A stretch of DNA of 64,000 nt from Amorphochlora amoebiformis (taxonomy: Eukaryota > Cercozoa > Chlorarachniophyceae): the NCBI GenBank assembly GCA_054601695.1, contig BAAHQB010000157.1:1-64000 (forward strand), read 5' to 3'. The translations under genes were made by a program, and so were the position numbers. Shown here one piece after another: positions 52,984 to 64,000 of this stretch (positions are counted from its first letter, which is position 1; every line of letters begins with the position of its first letter). The notes beneath the pieces are model-generated. The model was not told the origin of the DNA and searched no databases. It was given only the letters and a program-made list of their open reading frames with translations.

Positions 52984-53309
52984 TTAGGGTGTAGGATTAC
53001 TGTTAGCGATAGAGGCGTTGGCCTGCAGACAGAGAGGAGCCCTAACACTAACCTGAACCCAAACCCTAACCCCAACCCTAACCCAAACCCTAACCCCTAA
53101 GATTAGGATAAGCTAAGTCCAGTGACCTCTATGGCGTGTTGCGAAGCTTGTGAGTATTTTTTGGCTATTAAATACGCGTCAGACGCGCTGGGGAGTATAT
53201 GTGTGGATATATTAAATGTACGTATTGGCCGTGAGGACATGGCCTAGCATATATATATATTATATATGTATATATATGTACATATATACATATATGTATA
53301 TATATACAC

Positions 53310-53347
<38 letters not shown>

Positions 53348-53532
53348 AAAAACATGTGGAGACGATATGCGATGTAAAACTTTGTTCAGGGAGAGTTAGG
53401 GTTAGGACCGGATTATTCATCATGTCTTAATCCGAGGACCGTTGACTCGGTTAGGGTTAGGGTTAGGGTTAGGGTTAGGGTAGGTGGGTTAAGCTTTTGG
53501 GAGGAATGTGGGCAGGATGTAGTTGTACTTAA

Positions 53533-53573
<41 letters not shown>

Positions 53574-53673
53574 TAGTATATACATTTAGAAATACATAAA
53601 TGTAAATATATATATATATATATATGCATGTATATTATATATATATATATTATATATATATATATTTATATAT

Positions 53674-53712
<39 letters not shown>

Positions 53713-53930
53713 TATATGTATATATGCATATAGCATTAGTCTCCCTAGCCTCCCCTATCTAACCCTAGCCCTACTCCCAGAGCAAACTCTACGTATATCA
53801 CATAAAATATGTAATGGTATACCGTATATCACGTATATCACATAAAATATGTAATGGTATACCGGCAGTGGGCTTCGAAGATTATTAGAGGGTTTTGTTC
53901 TTTGGCGACCTGTATTTACATAAATGCATA

Positions 53931-53985
<55 letters not shown>

Positions 53986-54122
53986 TTTAATATTACATTT
54001 ACATAGTTGTACATATATATATATATACCTATGTGTATGTATATATATGTATGAATATGCATATTTATATTATATATATATATATATATATACATATATT
54101 ATATATATATATATATATATAT

Positions 54123-54167
<45 letters not shown>

Positions 54168-54287
54168 TATATTTGCGTAAATTCTCTCTCTCTCTCTATA
54201 TATATATATGTGTGTATATATGTATGTATATTATACATTTACATACATATATATATATATATATATAGAATATATATATACATATAG

Positions 54288-54319
<32 letters not shown>

Positions 54320-54341
54320 AATATATGCATATAGCTATATG

Positions 54342-54432
<91 letters not shown>

Positions 54433-54459
54433 TATGTATATATATATACATATACACAC

Positions 54460-54509
<50 letters not shown>

Positions 54510-54582
54510 ACATGTATATACATATATCAATAATAATAATATCTGTATTTATACAATTTACAGATATGAATGTGCATATAGG

Positions 54583-54650
<68 letters not shown>

Positions 54651-54684
54651 GTAATATATAAAAACATACACATACATACATATG

Positions 54685-54733
<49 letters not shown>

Positions 54734-55018
54734 TATCCCATACATCAATAAAAATCTATAATAATGCGCACAATGAAACAAGTAATTGTGCGTATAGGTA
54801 CCAGACGGGAAAGCGCAAGTAATTCGATAGATGACCTCACTATAGCCGATGGCTTTGCGTTTCCTGCGGTAAACTTAGAGTCAGTGCTATATCTTAGATG
54901 AAATAATGTATTGTAATACATGTAAACACAAATTTATATACGTATATATACGTTATATATATATATGTATATATTTATATGTATATATTAATATTGGTAT
55001 ATATTGAATGTAAATGTG

Positions 55019-55088
<70 letters not shown>

Positions 55089-55198
55089 TACATCATATGT
55101 AGATATACATATATATATATATATAATATATATATATATTTTTATATTATATGTTAATATATGTTATGTATGTAAAACATACACTTATGTTTTTCACA

Positions 55199-55251
<53 letters not shown>

Positions 55252-55279
55252 TACATATGTATATATGTACGTGTATACA

Positions 55280-55316
<37 letters not shown>

Positions 55317-56017
55317 CATATATATATATATATATATGTTATAAATATACATATAGGGTCAATAGTAGATACATTCCATCGTTCTTTAGAGCCCTGATCC
55401 AACCTAACCCTTCAAATCGAAACTAACTTTCACACCTTCTTTCATCTTATCATGTAGCTCTGTTCGTTGCGTAATCAACCTTTCCGTAGTCAGTATATTC
55501 GTCTGTCCTGGAACTAATATGATACACACCGCAATTTGTTACCAAAATGTGTGCGGATGAAAAGAGACGTATTTGTTTTTCCTTCATTACAATGATATTG
55601 CCTCGATATTTTCCTCATCGGCGACCGACCGCTCCCTCGCTTCGATCTGGTCCTCCGAGCACTCTGTGGTCTCATCATCGCCCTGGAAATGGGAAAAAAT
55701 TATAAGTCTGAAGGTCGGAATGATTGCCCGCGTAATTTCCATCTCCCTTGCTTTCACATTCAAATTAAATTAGTATCCGTAGTTGACATCCACACCCCAG
55801 GTGGAAAAGCCGGCGTCTTGCCTCTTCTGCCGACATTCACCCCTTTTTGGTAGCCCTTCTCCCCTAATTCCCCCAGACCAACCGCTTCCTGAAAACGTTC
55901 AAGACGCCATAATCCCGGGATCCATACTCTGAATCCCGGAGATCCTGTTAAGTCCCTGGTACTTGCATAATCCCGGGTTACGAGATTCTGGGAGAGAAGT
56001 CTTGGGGCATACCCCAT
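52984..56017 (-). CDS. TPR-like exon cluster (separate gene or 5' part of the TPR gene)
   Basis: Exons that agree in phase: 55507-55436, 54863-54802, 53909-53863, 53187-53127 and 53022-52984, the last ending in a stop. They read [75 protein letters not shown] and [12 protein letters not shown]. The helical A/Y/L pattern resembles TPR hairpins. Upstream candidates are 56017-55982 ([12 protein letters not shown]), 55888-55841 ([16 protein letters not shown]) and an acidic exon starting at 55682; its link to 55507 is not phase-resolved. The stop at 52984 lies 23 bp from the start assigned to the next TPR gene, which is suspiciously close; a single gene with an unrecognised splice is an equal possibility. 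If the start at 56017 is right, it lies 20 bp from the FTR start. Confidence 0.45.
53405..53440 (-). repeat. 36-bp dispersed element, inverted copy 2
   Basis: Reverse-complement copy of the element at 49696-49731 with 4 mismatches in 36. It is flanked by a TTAGGG array (53451-53481). Similarity continues a further 10 bp or so into the array side. Confidence 0.88.
53451..53481 (+). repeat. TTAGGG array, about 5 copies
   Basis: Interstitial TTAGGG array in the intron between exons 53909-53863 and 53187-53127 of the TPR-like cluster, 10 bp from the dispersed 36-bp element. Confidence 0.93.
53798..53862. repeat. About 31-bp near-tandem repeat
   Basis: CACATAAAATATGTAATGGT with flanking GTATATCA and ATACC occurs twice about 41 bp apart, directly beside the donor of exon 53909-53863. 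The repeat contains the GTATAC donor sequence, so two donors are present. Confidence 0.85.
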
Positions 56018-56037
56018 CCGGTGGCGCCACCATTACC

Positions 56038-56700
56038 ATGCGATTCTCTTGGCTGCTGTTGTCGTTACCTGCTCTCGTATTCCTAATATCGCACGAACCC
56101 GCCTCTCGTCTTTCTTCCTCTGTCTCCAAACCCTCAATATCACGCCGGGGGATGCGGATTCCGGCCCATCATCGACATATCTCAAGACCTCACGCAAATC
56201 TTGTTCTGACGTCCCTGACAACCACCACCAAGAACCGCAATCTCGCCTGCAACTGCGAGTCCACAGTGAATGACAAGACTCTCACCGCCATGACAAATTT
56301 CGCCAATCGCTACAACAAAGTCGCCGGCACGACCTACTGCAGCGACCCCTCGATTGCCGCAGTCGTAATCAAAGGATTGGCCGAGCATAAAGACACCCTG
56401 GGGGCGCCACTATGTCCCTGTCGCCACTATGATGACAAAAAGGTATGCGAGAGCGAACTGGGGTCAGGAGTGTGAGTTGTACGCTAGATTACAGATATTG
56501 TAAAGAATTGCGCGCATCTAACATCATGCTTTGATTAGGCCGAGGCAGAGCAAGGCTTCTGGAACTGTCCATGTGTACCCATGCGAGAGCGCAAGGAATG
56601 CCACTGTATGCTCTTCCTGACTGAAGACAACGATTTCGCCGGGAAGGAGACAAATCTTACACCAGAAGATGTGGCAAATCTTATCTCCAATATACGTTGA
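56038..56700 (+). CDS. ftrB: Ferredoxin-thioredoxin reductase, catalytic (beta) subunit, 188 aa
   Basis: The catalytic subunit of plastid FTR uses a 4Fe-4S cluster and a redox disulfide to pass electrons from ferredoxin to thioredoxin, so light can switch on metabolic enzymes. Two exons, 56038-56442 and 56539-56700, join in phase 0 after a GTATGC donor. The hallmark cysteine pattern is complete: YC at 101, then CPC (126-128), 16 residues, CPC (145-147), 8 residues, CHC (156-158), within LGAPLCPCRHYDD and NCPCVPMRERKECHCMLF. Residues 1-18 are a classic signal peptide (MRFSWLLLSLPALVFLIS), followed by a basic Ser-rich stretch to about residue 65. This bipartite shape is expected for import into a complex plastid. 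An extra CNC (71-73) lies before the domain; its role is unknown. The gene converges with SDHC across a CTAG-rich island. Confidence 0.97.
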
Positions 56701-57401
56701 GATGACGGTCCGAGTCTTTAACGGTGGTGTCGAAGCTGTAGAACCACCGTTATTTCGTCTGTAGGTTGTATTGTCCTACGTTCTCTCATAAATTTATGAG
56801 ACTACACAGTCGTCCAATCATTGCATGCTAGTCAGCTATTTGAACCTAGTTGAAATTGTTGCCTTAAATTTGAAAAATACAAAGAGTTTGCGCCAACGTA
56901 CTTTACGTTCAGGGCTGAGCGGTGTCGAACAATGGGTTTAGCATTGCGCATGCATTGATATATTCGTGCAATTGTAAAATGTAAAATTGTACTACTAGAC
57001 TAGTCTAAGCAATCGGAACTCGTTTATTTTATTTATAATAATTTGAATCGCGCGTAGTAGAAACTCTAGTAGACCATGCGCCTGGCATGAAATTGTTTAC
57101 AATTTATGTAGACATCATCATGTACAAATTCTAGAAAATTCTAGAAATTGTCTAGATTGTGTCCTAGCTATAGACGTAAGTACTGCGCATGTGCGGTGTA
57201 ATTACACGTACTAGAATTATTAATTAGCATCAATGTTGAGAAGTATAAGATTAAATTTACGTTGGTACACATGTACATGTATCAAGTTACCAATTGAGCG
57301 CCCAACTTGAAGTTGTTTTCCATTGGTAAAAGCAAGTTAATTACAACTAGTTACATTGCACAATCTAGACAATGTCGCGATCTACCAACAGCTCCCAAGC
57401 G
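56701..57401. other. CTAG-rich convergent intergenic island
   Basis: A 701-bp gap between the stops of the FTR and SDHC genes, without any (TA)n tract. CTAG, TCTAGA and ACTAGT recur. It carries ATTGTCTAGATTGT at 57147-57160 and the inverted 13-mer CAATCTAGACAAT at 57361-57373. No gene is visible. Confidence 0.7.
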
Positions 57402-58004
57402 TTAAAATGAGACAGTAGCTAGAGCAAGACTGATAGCTGCCGAGGATCCAAAGACCAGGTAGCTCGACATCTCCATGGATTTGATATCCAGGCCCTTCAG
57501 GGTGTAATCCCACACCTGCGAAAAAAACGCACACCACCGTTAAACATGTAATGTAAATTCGTTAGCACTCATACCAGGTGGCGAACTCCTGCAATATAGT
57601 GGTAGGTCAGAGGAAATGCCACCATCAGCTTCACAGCGGGGATCACAGCCGGAGCGCTTACCTTGGCAACCTCAATCAAAGCAGGGACATTGCAGTCAAT
57701 GAACATCGCCGCGGCACCCACCCCCGCACATCCTGTGAATTTTCTCGTTAGTATGCATATCAACGTAAGTGCACGGATTAAAATCACCGATGGACAGCAG
57801 GCAGCCCGTCACACGGTTTGCAATGGAAGAGAGGGCTGCCACTGGGAACTTATATATCTTCACGTGGGGTGAGATTGGGCGTTGAGAAGACGCCGCGCGG
57901 ATTTGCAATGGGAGAGCATCCTTGCGCGTATCATCCATTCTTCGAATCATAGGAAGAGCACCGGCGCGAGCACGGGGCCCTCGGATGGCGATTCGGGCGA
58001 GCAT
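57402..58004 (-). CDS. SDHC: Succinate dehydrogenase cytochrome b subunit (SDHC / Sdh3), 162 aa
   Basis: Membrane anchor of mitochondrial complex II that helps bind ubiquinone and heme. Exons in order of translation: 58004-57788, 57732-57575, 57515-57402; phases close at 489 nt. The start at 58004 (MLARIAIRGPRARAGALP) gives an Arg-rich, acid-free presequence typical of mitochondrial import; an open frame continues upstream to 58169 but its content is Pro/Gly-rich and unlike a presequence. The family signature SPHVKIYKFPVAALSSIANR precedes the first helix, and HYIAGVRHLVWDY contains the conserved His and Arg of the second helix. Three hydrophobic segments follow the usual order, and the length matches the family. 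Its start is 111 bp from the divergent sulfotransferase gene. Confidence 0.94.
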
Positions 58005-58115
58005 GAAGCGGGTTGCCGGGGGAATATCACCCGGGATTCCTTTCGAATCCCAGGAAGGTCCGGTATCCCCATCTAATCCCGGGTGTAATCTCGGGTTCCC
58101 GGGATTAGGGAATCC
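58005..58115. promoter_or_regulatory. Divergent intergenic region between SDHC and sulfotransferase
   Basis: 111 bp between the two start codons. It contains several copies of the palindrome CCCGGGATT or its inverse, AATCCCGGG, near 58018-58032 and 58075-58107. A shared promoter is inferred. Confidence 0.5.
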
Positions 58116-58488
58116 ATGGACGGTTTGAGCGGGCCAAGGGACGAGAAAGGGCGAGAAGATATTGCCCAAGGTCCCAACTTCATTATTGTCGGAGCGATGA
58201 AGGCGGGGACAGAAAGCATTGTTAAGTTGCTCTTACTTGTTTTCACTTTTGACGGGGAGGTTCTGGTGGAATTCAATTTTCGGGTAGTGGCAGATGCAGC
58301 CTGTGAGCAGTTGATGTCAAATCATAGGAATATATCTGTCTGAAAGCTGTATAGTTTCAAGCAATACAAAGGGGAAATTGGGATTGGGCTAGTCAGAAAT
58401 AATCCATCTGTAAATTATATATATATATATATATTTATATATGTACATGCATATGTTTCTATATAAACAATACGTATATACGTGTATG

Positions 58489-58581
<93 letters not shown>

Positions 58582-58658
58582 ACCAAAGTTATGTACACAT
58601 TAGGTCGGATGCTTGAGAAACCATCCGGAGATATGGATGCCAGAGGTATCGCACATCT

Positions 58659-58708
<50 letters not shown>

Positions 58709-58772
58709 ATGTGTGTAGAATATACATACATATATGTATATATATATATATATTAATGTTATATATATGTAC

Positions 58773-58822
<50 letters not shown>

Positions 58823-58850
58823 TATGTAAATATACACATATATGCATATT

Positions 58851-58882
<32 letters not shown>

Positions 58883-59061
58883 TTTATATATATATATACA
58901 TACATATATAAACACATACTTATATGTGTATGCATATAATAATAATACATATACATATATATATATATATACACAATTAATATACTTCTATAAAATATAT
59001 GTATATGTACATGTATTTTTATGTATTCAGTATGGCATACATATATGTTAGTTATATATAT

Positions 59062-59138
<77 letters not shown>

Positions 59139-59170
59139 GCGTGTGTGTATGTATATATATATATATATAT

Positions 59171-59203
<33 letters not shown>

Positions 59204-59226
59204 ATGTAATACACATACATGCATAT

Positions 59227-59271
<45 letters not shown>

Positions 59272-59474
59272 CATACGTATGTACGTTAGGAAGAAACCCA
59301 CTATTTTGACCGGTCGCGCCGAAGTCCTAAGAGACCCTTTCCATCGGACTATGCATATAAAAGGTCATACATATGCTTAGATAACATATCCATAGGAACT
59401 GGATATCACGCCAACAGCATGAGCATGAATCCCCTTACAGGGATACGTATAGCTAAGTAATATTTATATATATT

Positions 59475-59522
<48 letters not shown>

Positions 59523-59685
59523 AAATATATGTGTATATATATATATATGTGTAATTAATGGTATTTTATGTAAACTTTATATATAGGTATTTCGACTTAA
59601 AGCGTGCAGGAGACGTAAAGGTATGAATTTTGTTACATGTGCTATAATAATTATGTGTACATATACATGTGTATGAATCCGTACA

Positions 59686-59750
<65 letters not shown>

Positions 59751-59862
59751 AATGTTAATATTGATGAGAATAACAACAAAAACAATAACCTAGGCAGTAG
59801 GGGAGAAGACACCTGTATATATGCATCTCCCATCAGCGGTATACGCATATAACATATATATA

Positions 59863-59919
<57 letters not shown>

Positions 59920-60472
59920 GTGTACATATATGTGTATGTGTAAGCAAGTATACTTTTCTGTAATTATATATTTAACACTTGTGATTATTACAATACACCT
60001 AATCTCATGCTTGTATATGTATCCATTGTACAGCCAATATATATATATATATATTATACATATATATATATATATATATATATTACATTATATAAATACA
60101 TACATTCAGCATAATTACGCAGATAAATCGCATATCTCATCTCAAAGATGTGAAAATCATCGTAGTTCTACGGTGAGCTTCAACTCCAACCTAACTCTAA
60201 CCCCAACATAACCTAAATTAACGTTGACCTAGCGACCCGGTCGAAAGGGCATGGAGTCATTGGAAATACTGGAAAAGAGACCCTGTAACTATTTCAACCT
60301 AGCACCAATATGAATATATATATATATATATATTTGTACTTGTACGTATGTATCATGTATATATATATATATATATATTATAATATGCATATTATAAATA
60401 TATATATATATGTAATATATGTATTTATATATATATATATATATATGCTTATATTTGTATGTATGCATCATA

Positions 60473-60517
<45 letters not shown>

Positions 60518-60584
60518 AATACTTACTCATACCATATATGCATATCTGTATCAGATGTACATACATATATATATATTTACATAC

Positions 60585-60632
<48 letters not shown>

Positions 60633-61024
60633 ATGTGCTCGTGTACACATACAGTTTTAGGTGTACATGTATACACATATATATACATATATATATATAT
60701 AATACATATATATATATAATATATAATATATACTATGAACATAAAATATGTACATCTACACACATAGATATATCTATTTTAATTATATCTAGTACGTCTC
60801 TTCTAACTACCCTAGCGCTAAACCTCCTAAGCCTAATTTCAAAATGTATCACCGCTCAAACCCCTCCCGCAACCCTAGGACAAGTTTTTATCGATACTAG
60901 AAGAGTTAAAAGATATAAAATCTAAACCTTCAAGGTGTCACTCCTAACCCTACCGTAACCTTACTGTAACCCTAATGTTTCCTGCTTGTTTTTATTCGTT
61001 TGTTCTCTTCGTGTATGCGCTATA

Positions 61025-61079
<55 letters not shown>

Positions 61080-61112
61080 CATATACGTATATGGATAATA
61101 CAGAGATAGATG

Positions 61113-61143
<31 letters not shown>

Positions 61144-61216
61144 GTTTATAGATAGATAGATCCATGTGTATTTTTTATGTTTTATGTATCGTGTTCTACA
61201 TTTGTACATGTATGGT

Positions 61217-61289
<73 letters not shown>

Positions 61290-62307
61290 ATATAATATTA
61301 TTATTATTATTATATACATATATATATCCATGTATATATATATATATATATATATTTGCATAAATGTAATATCTCAAAAAATTATATATATAAATATATA
61401 TATATATATATTGATATACGTGTATATATATATATATATAACACATATATAACATATATATATATATATATATCACTTCTTTTAGAAAGAACGTTTTGAG
61501 ACGTGGTTTTTACGACGAGCACATGACACGAATTAAGGTTCAAAATACATATCATACTGTAACCCTTAGCCTCTATACCTCCCATTCAGCGACCCAGGTG
61601 GCGCTATGGTAGTCTAGTAGTCGAGAGTTGACTACTTAGTAACCAGGAATCCCGGGTACCACCGGGATACCTACATATATATATATATATATTATATACT
61701 AATATTATATATATATATATATATATATAAGCGTAAGCCTAACCCCTAATCCAGGCTCTCTTCCCCTCAAACCGCCTCCTGACCCTCATAGCAGAACGCG
61801 TATGGGCAGACCCTGTCTCTCACTACAATCAGATATTCAAATTTCTCGGTTGACACCCTACTATATTCTCTTACCCTAACCCTTATTCCCTACGCAAACC
61901 CAAACCCTAATCATCACCCTAACTCTGACTGCGCAAACCCTATACCCTAACCTAACCCCAAACCCCTATCCTTAAAAAGGTAAACTGTAATCCAAAGCCT
62001 AACCCTAACCCTGAGTCCGAATGTAACGGCAGTAACGGCACTAACCGCATTTAACGCCAACAGCGTTACATCTTGTTCGGAGTAGTTCGCTATACTAACG
62101 CTTAACCCCAGACAATATCAACCCTAACCCCCTAATCCTAAATCACCTAAAATCTAACTCGGGACCTATAGTAATGCTATGACCCCAGCAAGGGCAGCGG
62201 TAACCGTAACCCTAACCTTAACCTAAACGTAGGGGTGAGTCAGATTGCAGGCGATCCCAAAGTTGTCGGGCCTAAGCCTAAGAAGAGGTATACATGTATA
62301 CATATAC

Positions 62308-62371
<64 letters not shown>

Positions 62372-62458
62372 TTATATATGTATATTTCGCATGTATAGAT
62401 AAGGGAGGGTGAAGGAGGAAAGGGGAGACATTTTAGTTTGAAAATGTAAGTATACATG

Positions 62459-62523
<65 letters not shown>

Positions 62524-62745
62524 AGGAAGAGGAGGGGAGAGTTTTAGTTAGAAAATGTAAGTATACATGTATATATATATATATATATGATATATGTAGA
62601 TGCATATATATATATATATATATACATACCTAAATGTACACATATAGATATTTGTGTATGTGCATACTTGTTTATTCATAAATGTATACACATGTTACAT
62701 ATACATACTATACAGATATACATATTTAATATATATAAATATATA

Positions 62746-62781
<36 letters not shown>

Positions 62782-62835
62782 TATATATATATGGATACGG
62801 ATATTATGTATGGGCATAGTACACCTCGTGCATAC

Positions 62836-62906
<71 letters not shown>

Positions 62907-62926
62907 ATATGCATGTATATTATATA

Positions 62927-62958
<32 letters not shown>

Positions 62959-63793
62959 CGTATATATATATATATATTATATATATATATATACAGGAAT
63001 GTTTCCCCTGTCCCAGGAGGCAGCAAAGCAAAGGTAACTGTTTATAACAAAATAAATAAGCGAATAATTAACGTTAACTTAAAAACTGAGGCAAGACAAA
63101 ATAATGCTTAAAATAAATAAATAAATAAATAAAAAATCGGAGTGGATGGACACAGAAATTCAGCAGAAGTCAGGCTCTCTCAGGAATTAGATGTGCATAC
63201 AAAAACTGTATACATATATATATATATATATATATCTGTATATATTAATGTTCATATATCTAGTTTTCATATGTATATATAACATATATATATATATATA
63301 TATATATATAAATGCCTCTATTTATACTTATATACACATGTATGTGTATAAAAATACAATCAGAGAAGCATATTCAAATGAGCGTGCTTGGATAAAATAT
63401 ATCTTTCACATTCAGGCGAAATTATCGGCGGAAGCACGAGGTACCTTACAGAGGATATATCACCCTCACAACAGGATACTCTTCGATCTATTGGGTATAT
63501 TTATTATTCTGCATATATGCGCATAAAAATCTATAAATATGTGTATATGCTGTAGCTTACAGAGGATATATCACCCCCCTCACAACAGGATTACTGTTCG
63601 ATTTATTAGGTTGTATTGTTCTACATATACATAAAATCGATAAATATGTGTATATGTTAATATCTATGTGTGTGTGTGAGTGTGTATATATTAGGTATGT
63701 ATATTTAAACATATGGATGTATATATATATATATAATATATATACATATATATGCATGTAGGTTATTCAATATCCGAGTGGGGGTCTCCACAG
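58116..63793 (+). CDS. PAPS-dependent sulfotransferase (3' end not resolved)
   Basis: Transfers sulfate from PAPS to a carbohydrate or other acceptor, usually in the Golgi. Exons: 58116-58220, 58604-58645, 59290-59363, 59396-59446, 59587-59620, 59794-59838, 60123-60172, 60233-60284, 60879-60934, 61486-61537, 61755-61848, 63017-63033, 63416-63494, 63762-63793; phases agree over 261 codons. The 5' PAPS-binding loop is [14 protein letters not shown] (residues 21-34); [13 protein letters not shown], the Lys-Thr-Pro block [11 protein letters not shown] and the 3' PAPS-binding block [16 protein letters not shown] follow, then LRRGFYDEH and [13 protein letters not shown] near the C-terminus. The closest pattern is the heparan-sulfate-type sulfotransferase family. 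No membrane anchor is seen at this start, so an upstream exon or a soluble form is possible. A 17-nt micro-exon (63017-63033) is inferred from phase. No stop codon was found, so the gene probably continues past the window. Confidence 0.9.
61855..62240. repeat. Degenerate CCCTAA-rich stretch in a sulfotransferase intron
   Basis: About 390 bp of C-rich sequence with many CCTAACCC and CCCTAACC units on the sense strand, broken by other sequence such as GTAACGGCAGTAACGGCACTAACCG (a short imperfect tandem). No exon is confidently seen. Confidence 0.75.
63445..63655. repeat. 111-bp tandem duplication of an exon 3' half and donor
   Basis: The end of exon 63416-63494 with its donor and the first intron bases (63445-63550) is copied at 63556-63655. 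The second copy has small indels that break the reading frame (for example extra C residues after TATATCACC), so it is a decayed pseudo-exon. Confidence 0.9.
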
Positions 63794-63825
63794 GTGCCGT
63801 TATTCTTAGCTTCATGTGCAATATG

Positions 63826-63941
<116 letters not shown>

Positions 63942-63947
63942 GTGAGT

Positions 63948-63983
63948 GGTCCTCGGACTAAGACATGCTGAATAATCTGATCC
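63948..63983 (+). repeat. 36-bp dispersed element, copy 3
   Basis: Identical over 36 bp to the element at 49696-49731. It is followed directly by CCCTAA units to the window end. Confidence 0.92.
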
Positions 63984-64000
63984 CAACCCTAACCTAACCC

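Noticed and set aside
57788-58169. SDHC start at 58169 instead of 58004
   Set aside because: The upstream 55 residues are Pro/Gly-rich and overlap the sulfotransferase start; the Met at 58004 gives a typical mitochondrial presequence.

Overview
This is nuclear DNA of an intron-rich eukaryote, and almost certainly of a photosynthetic protist. Every gene is split by GT-AG introns, most of them stuffed with (TA)n microsatellite. Exons are small (10 to 656 nt, mostly under 120 nt) and much less AT-rich. A nuclear gene for the catalytic subunit of ferredoxin-thioredoxin reductase (56038-56700) implies a plastid, and its signal-peptide-like N-terminus followed by a basic Ser-rich stretch suggests a complex (secondary) plastid. 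The lineage cannot be named from this window alone. TTAGGG-type repeats occur inside introns.

Genes were rebuilt by hand by chaining exons whose splice sites and phases agree. Order: unknown gene (-, 792-1896, runs off the left edge); BCS1-type AAA ATPase (+, 2004-12737, 24 exons, 630 aa); membrane-anchored aspartyl protease (-, 18830-13490); 623-aa coiled-coil protein (-, 26267-18918, 22 exons); 432-aa WD40 protein (-, 34019-27178); 495-aa RCC1 propeller (+, 34330-43459); TPR protein (-, 52960-44543); a second TPR-like exon cluster (-, about 56017-52984, possibly the same gene); FTR catalytic subunit (+); succinate dehydrogenase cytochrome b subunit (-, 58004-57402); PAPS-dependent sulfotransferase (+, 58116 to at least 63793, probably runs off the right edge).

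The layout is regular. Divergent neighbours have start codons only 20 to 310 bp apart, so promoters must be short and shared. The three convergent junctions (12738-13489, 43460-44542, 56701-57401) are 0.7 to 1.1 kb islands rich in CTAG and, in one case, TACGTA, and largely or wholly free of (TA)n. Long TA tracts sit almost entirely inside introns. Several introns also carry tandem copies of pieces of the neighbouring exon with its splice site, and a 36-bp element linked to TTAGGG arrays occurs three times.

The genes do not form one pathway. BCS1-type ATPase and SDHC point to mitochondrial respiration, FTR to light-dependent thioredoxin reduction in the plastid, the protease and sulfotransferase to the secretory system, and the WD40, RCC1, TPR and coiled-coil proteins to scaffolding or cytoskeleton-linked roles. 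The most unusual content is the genome architecture rather than any one protein.
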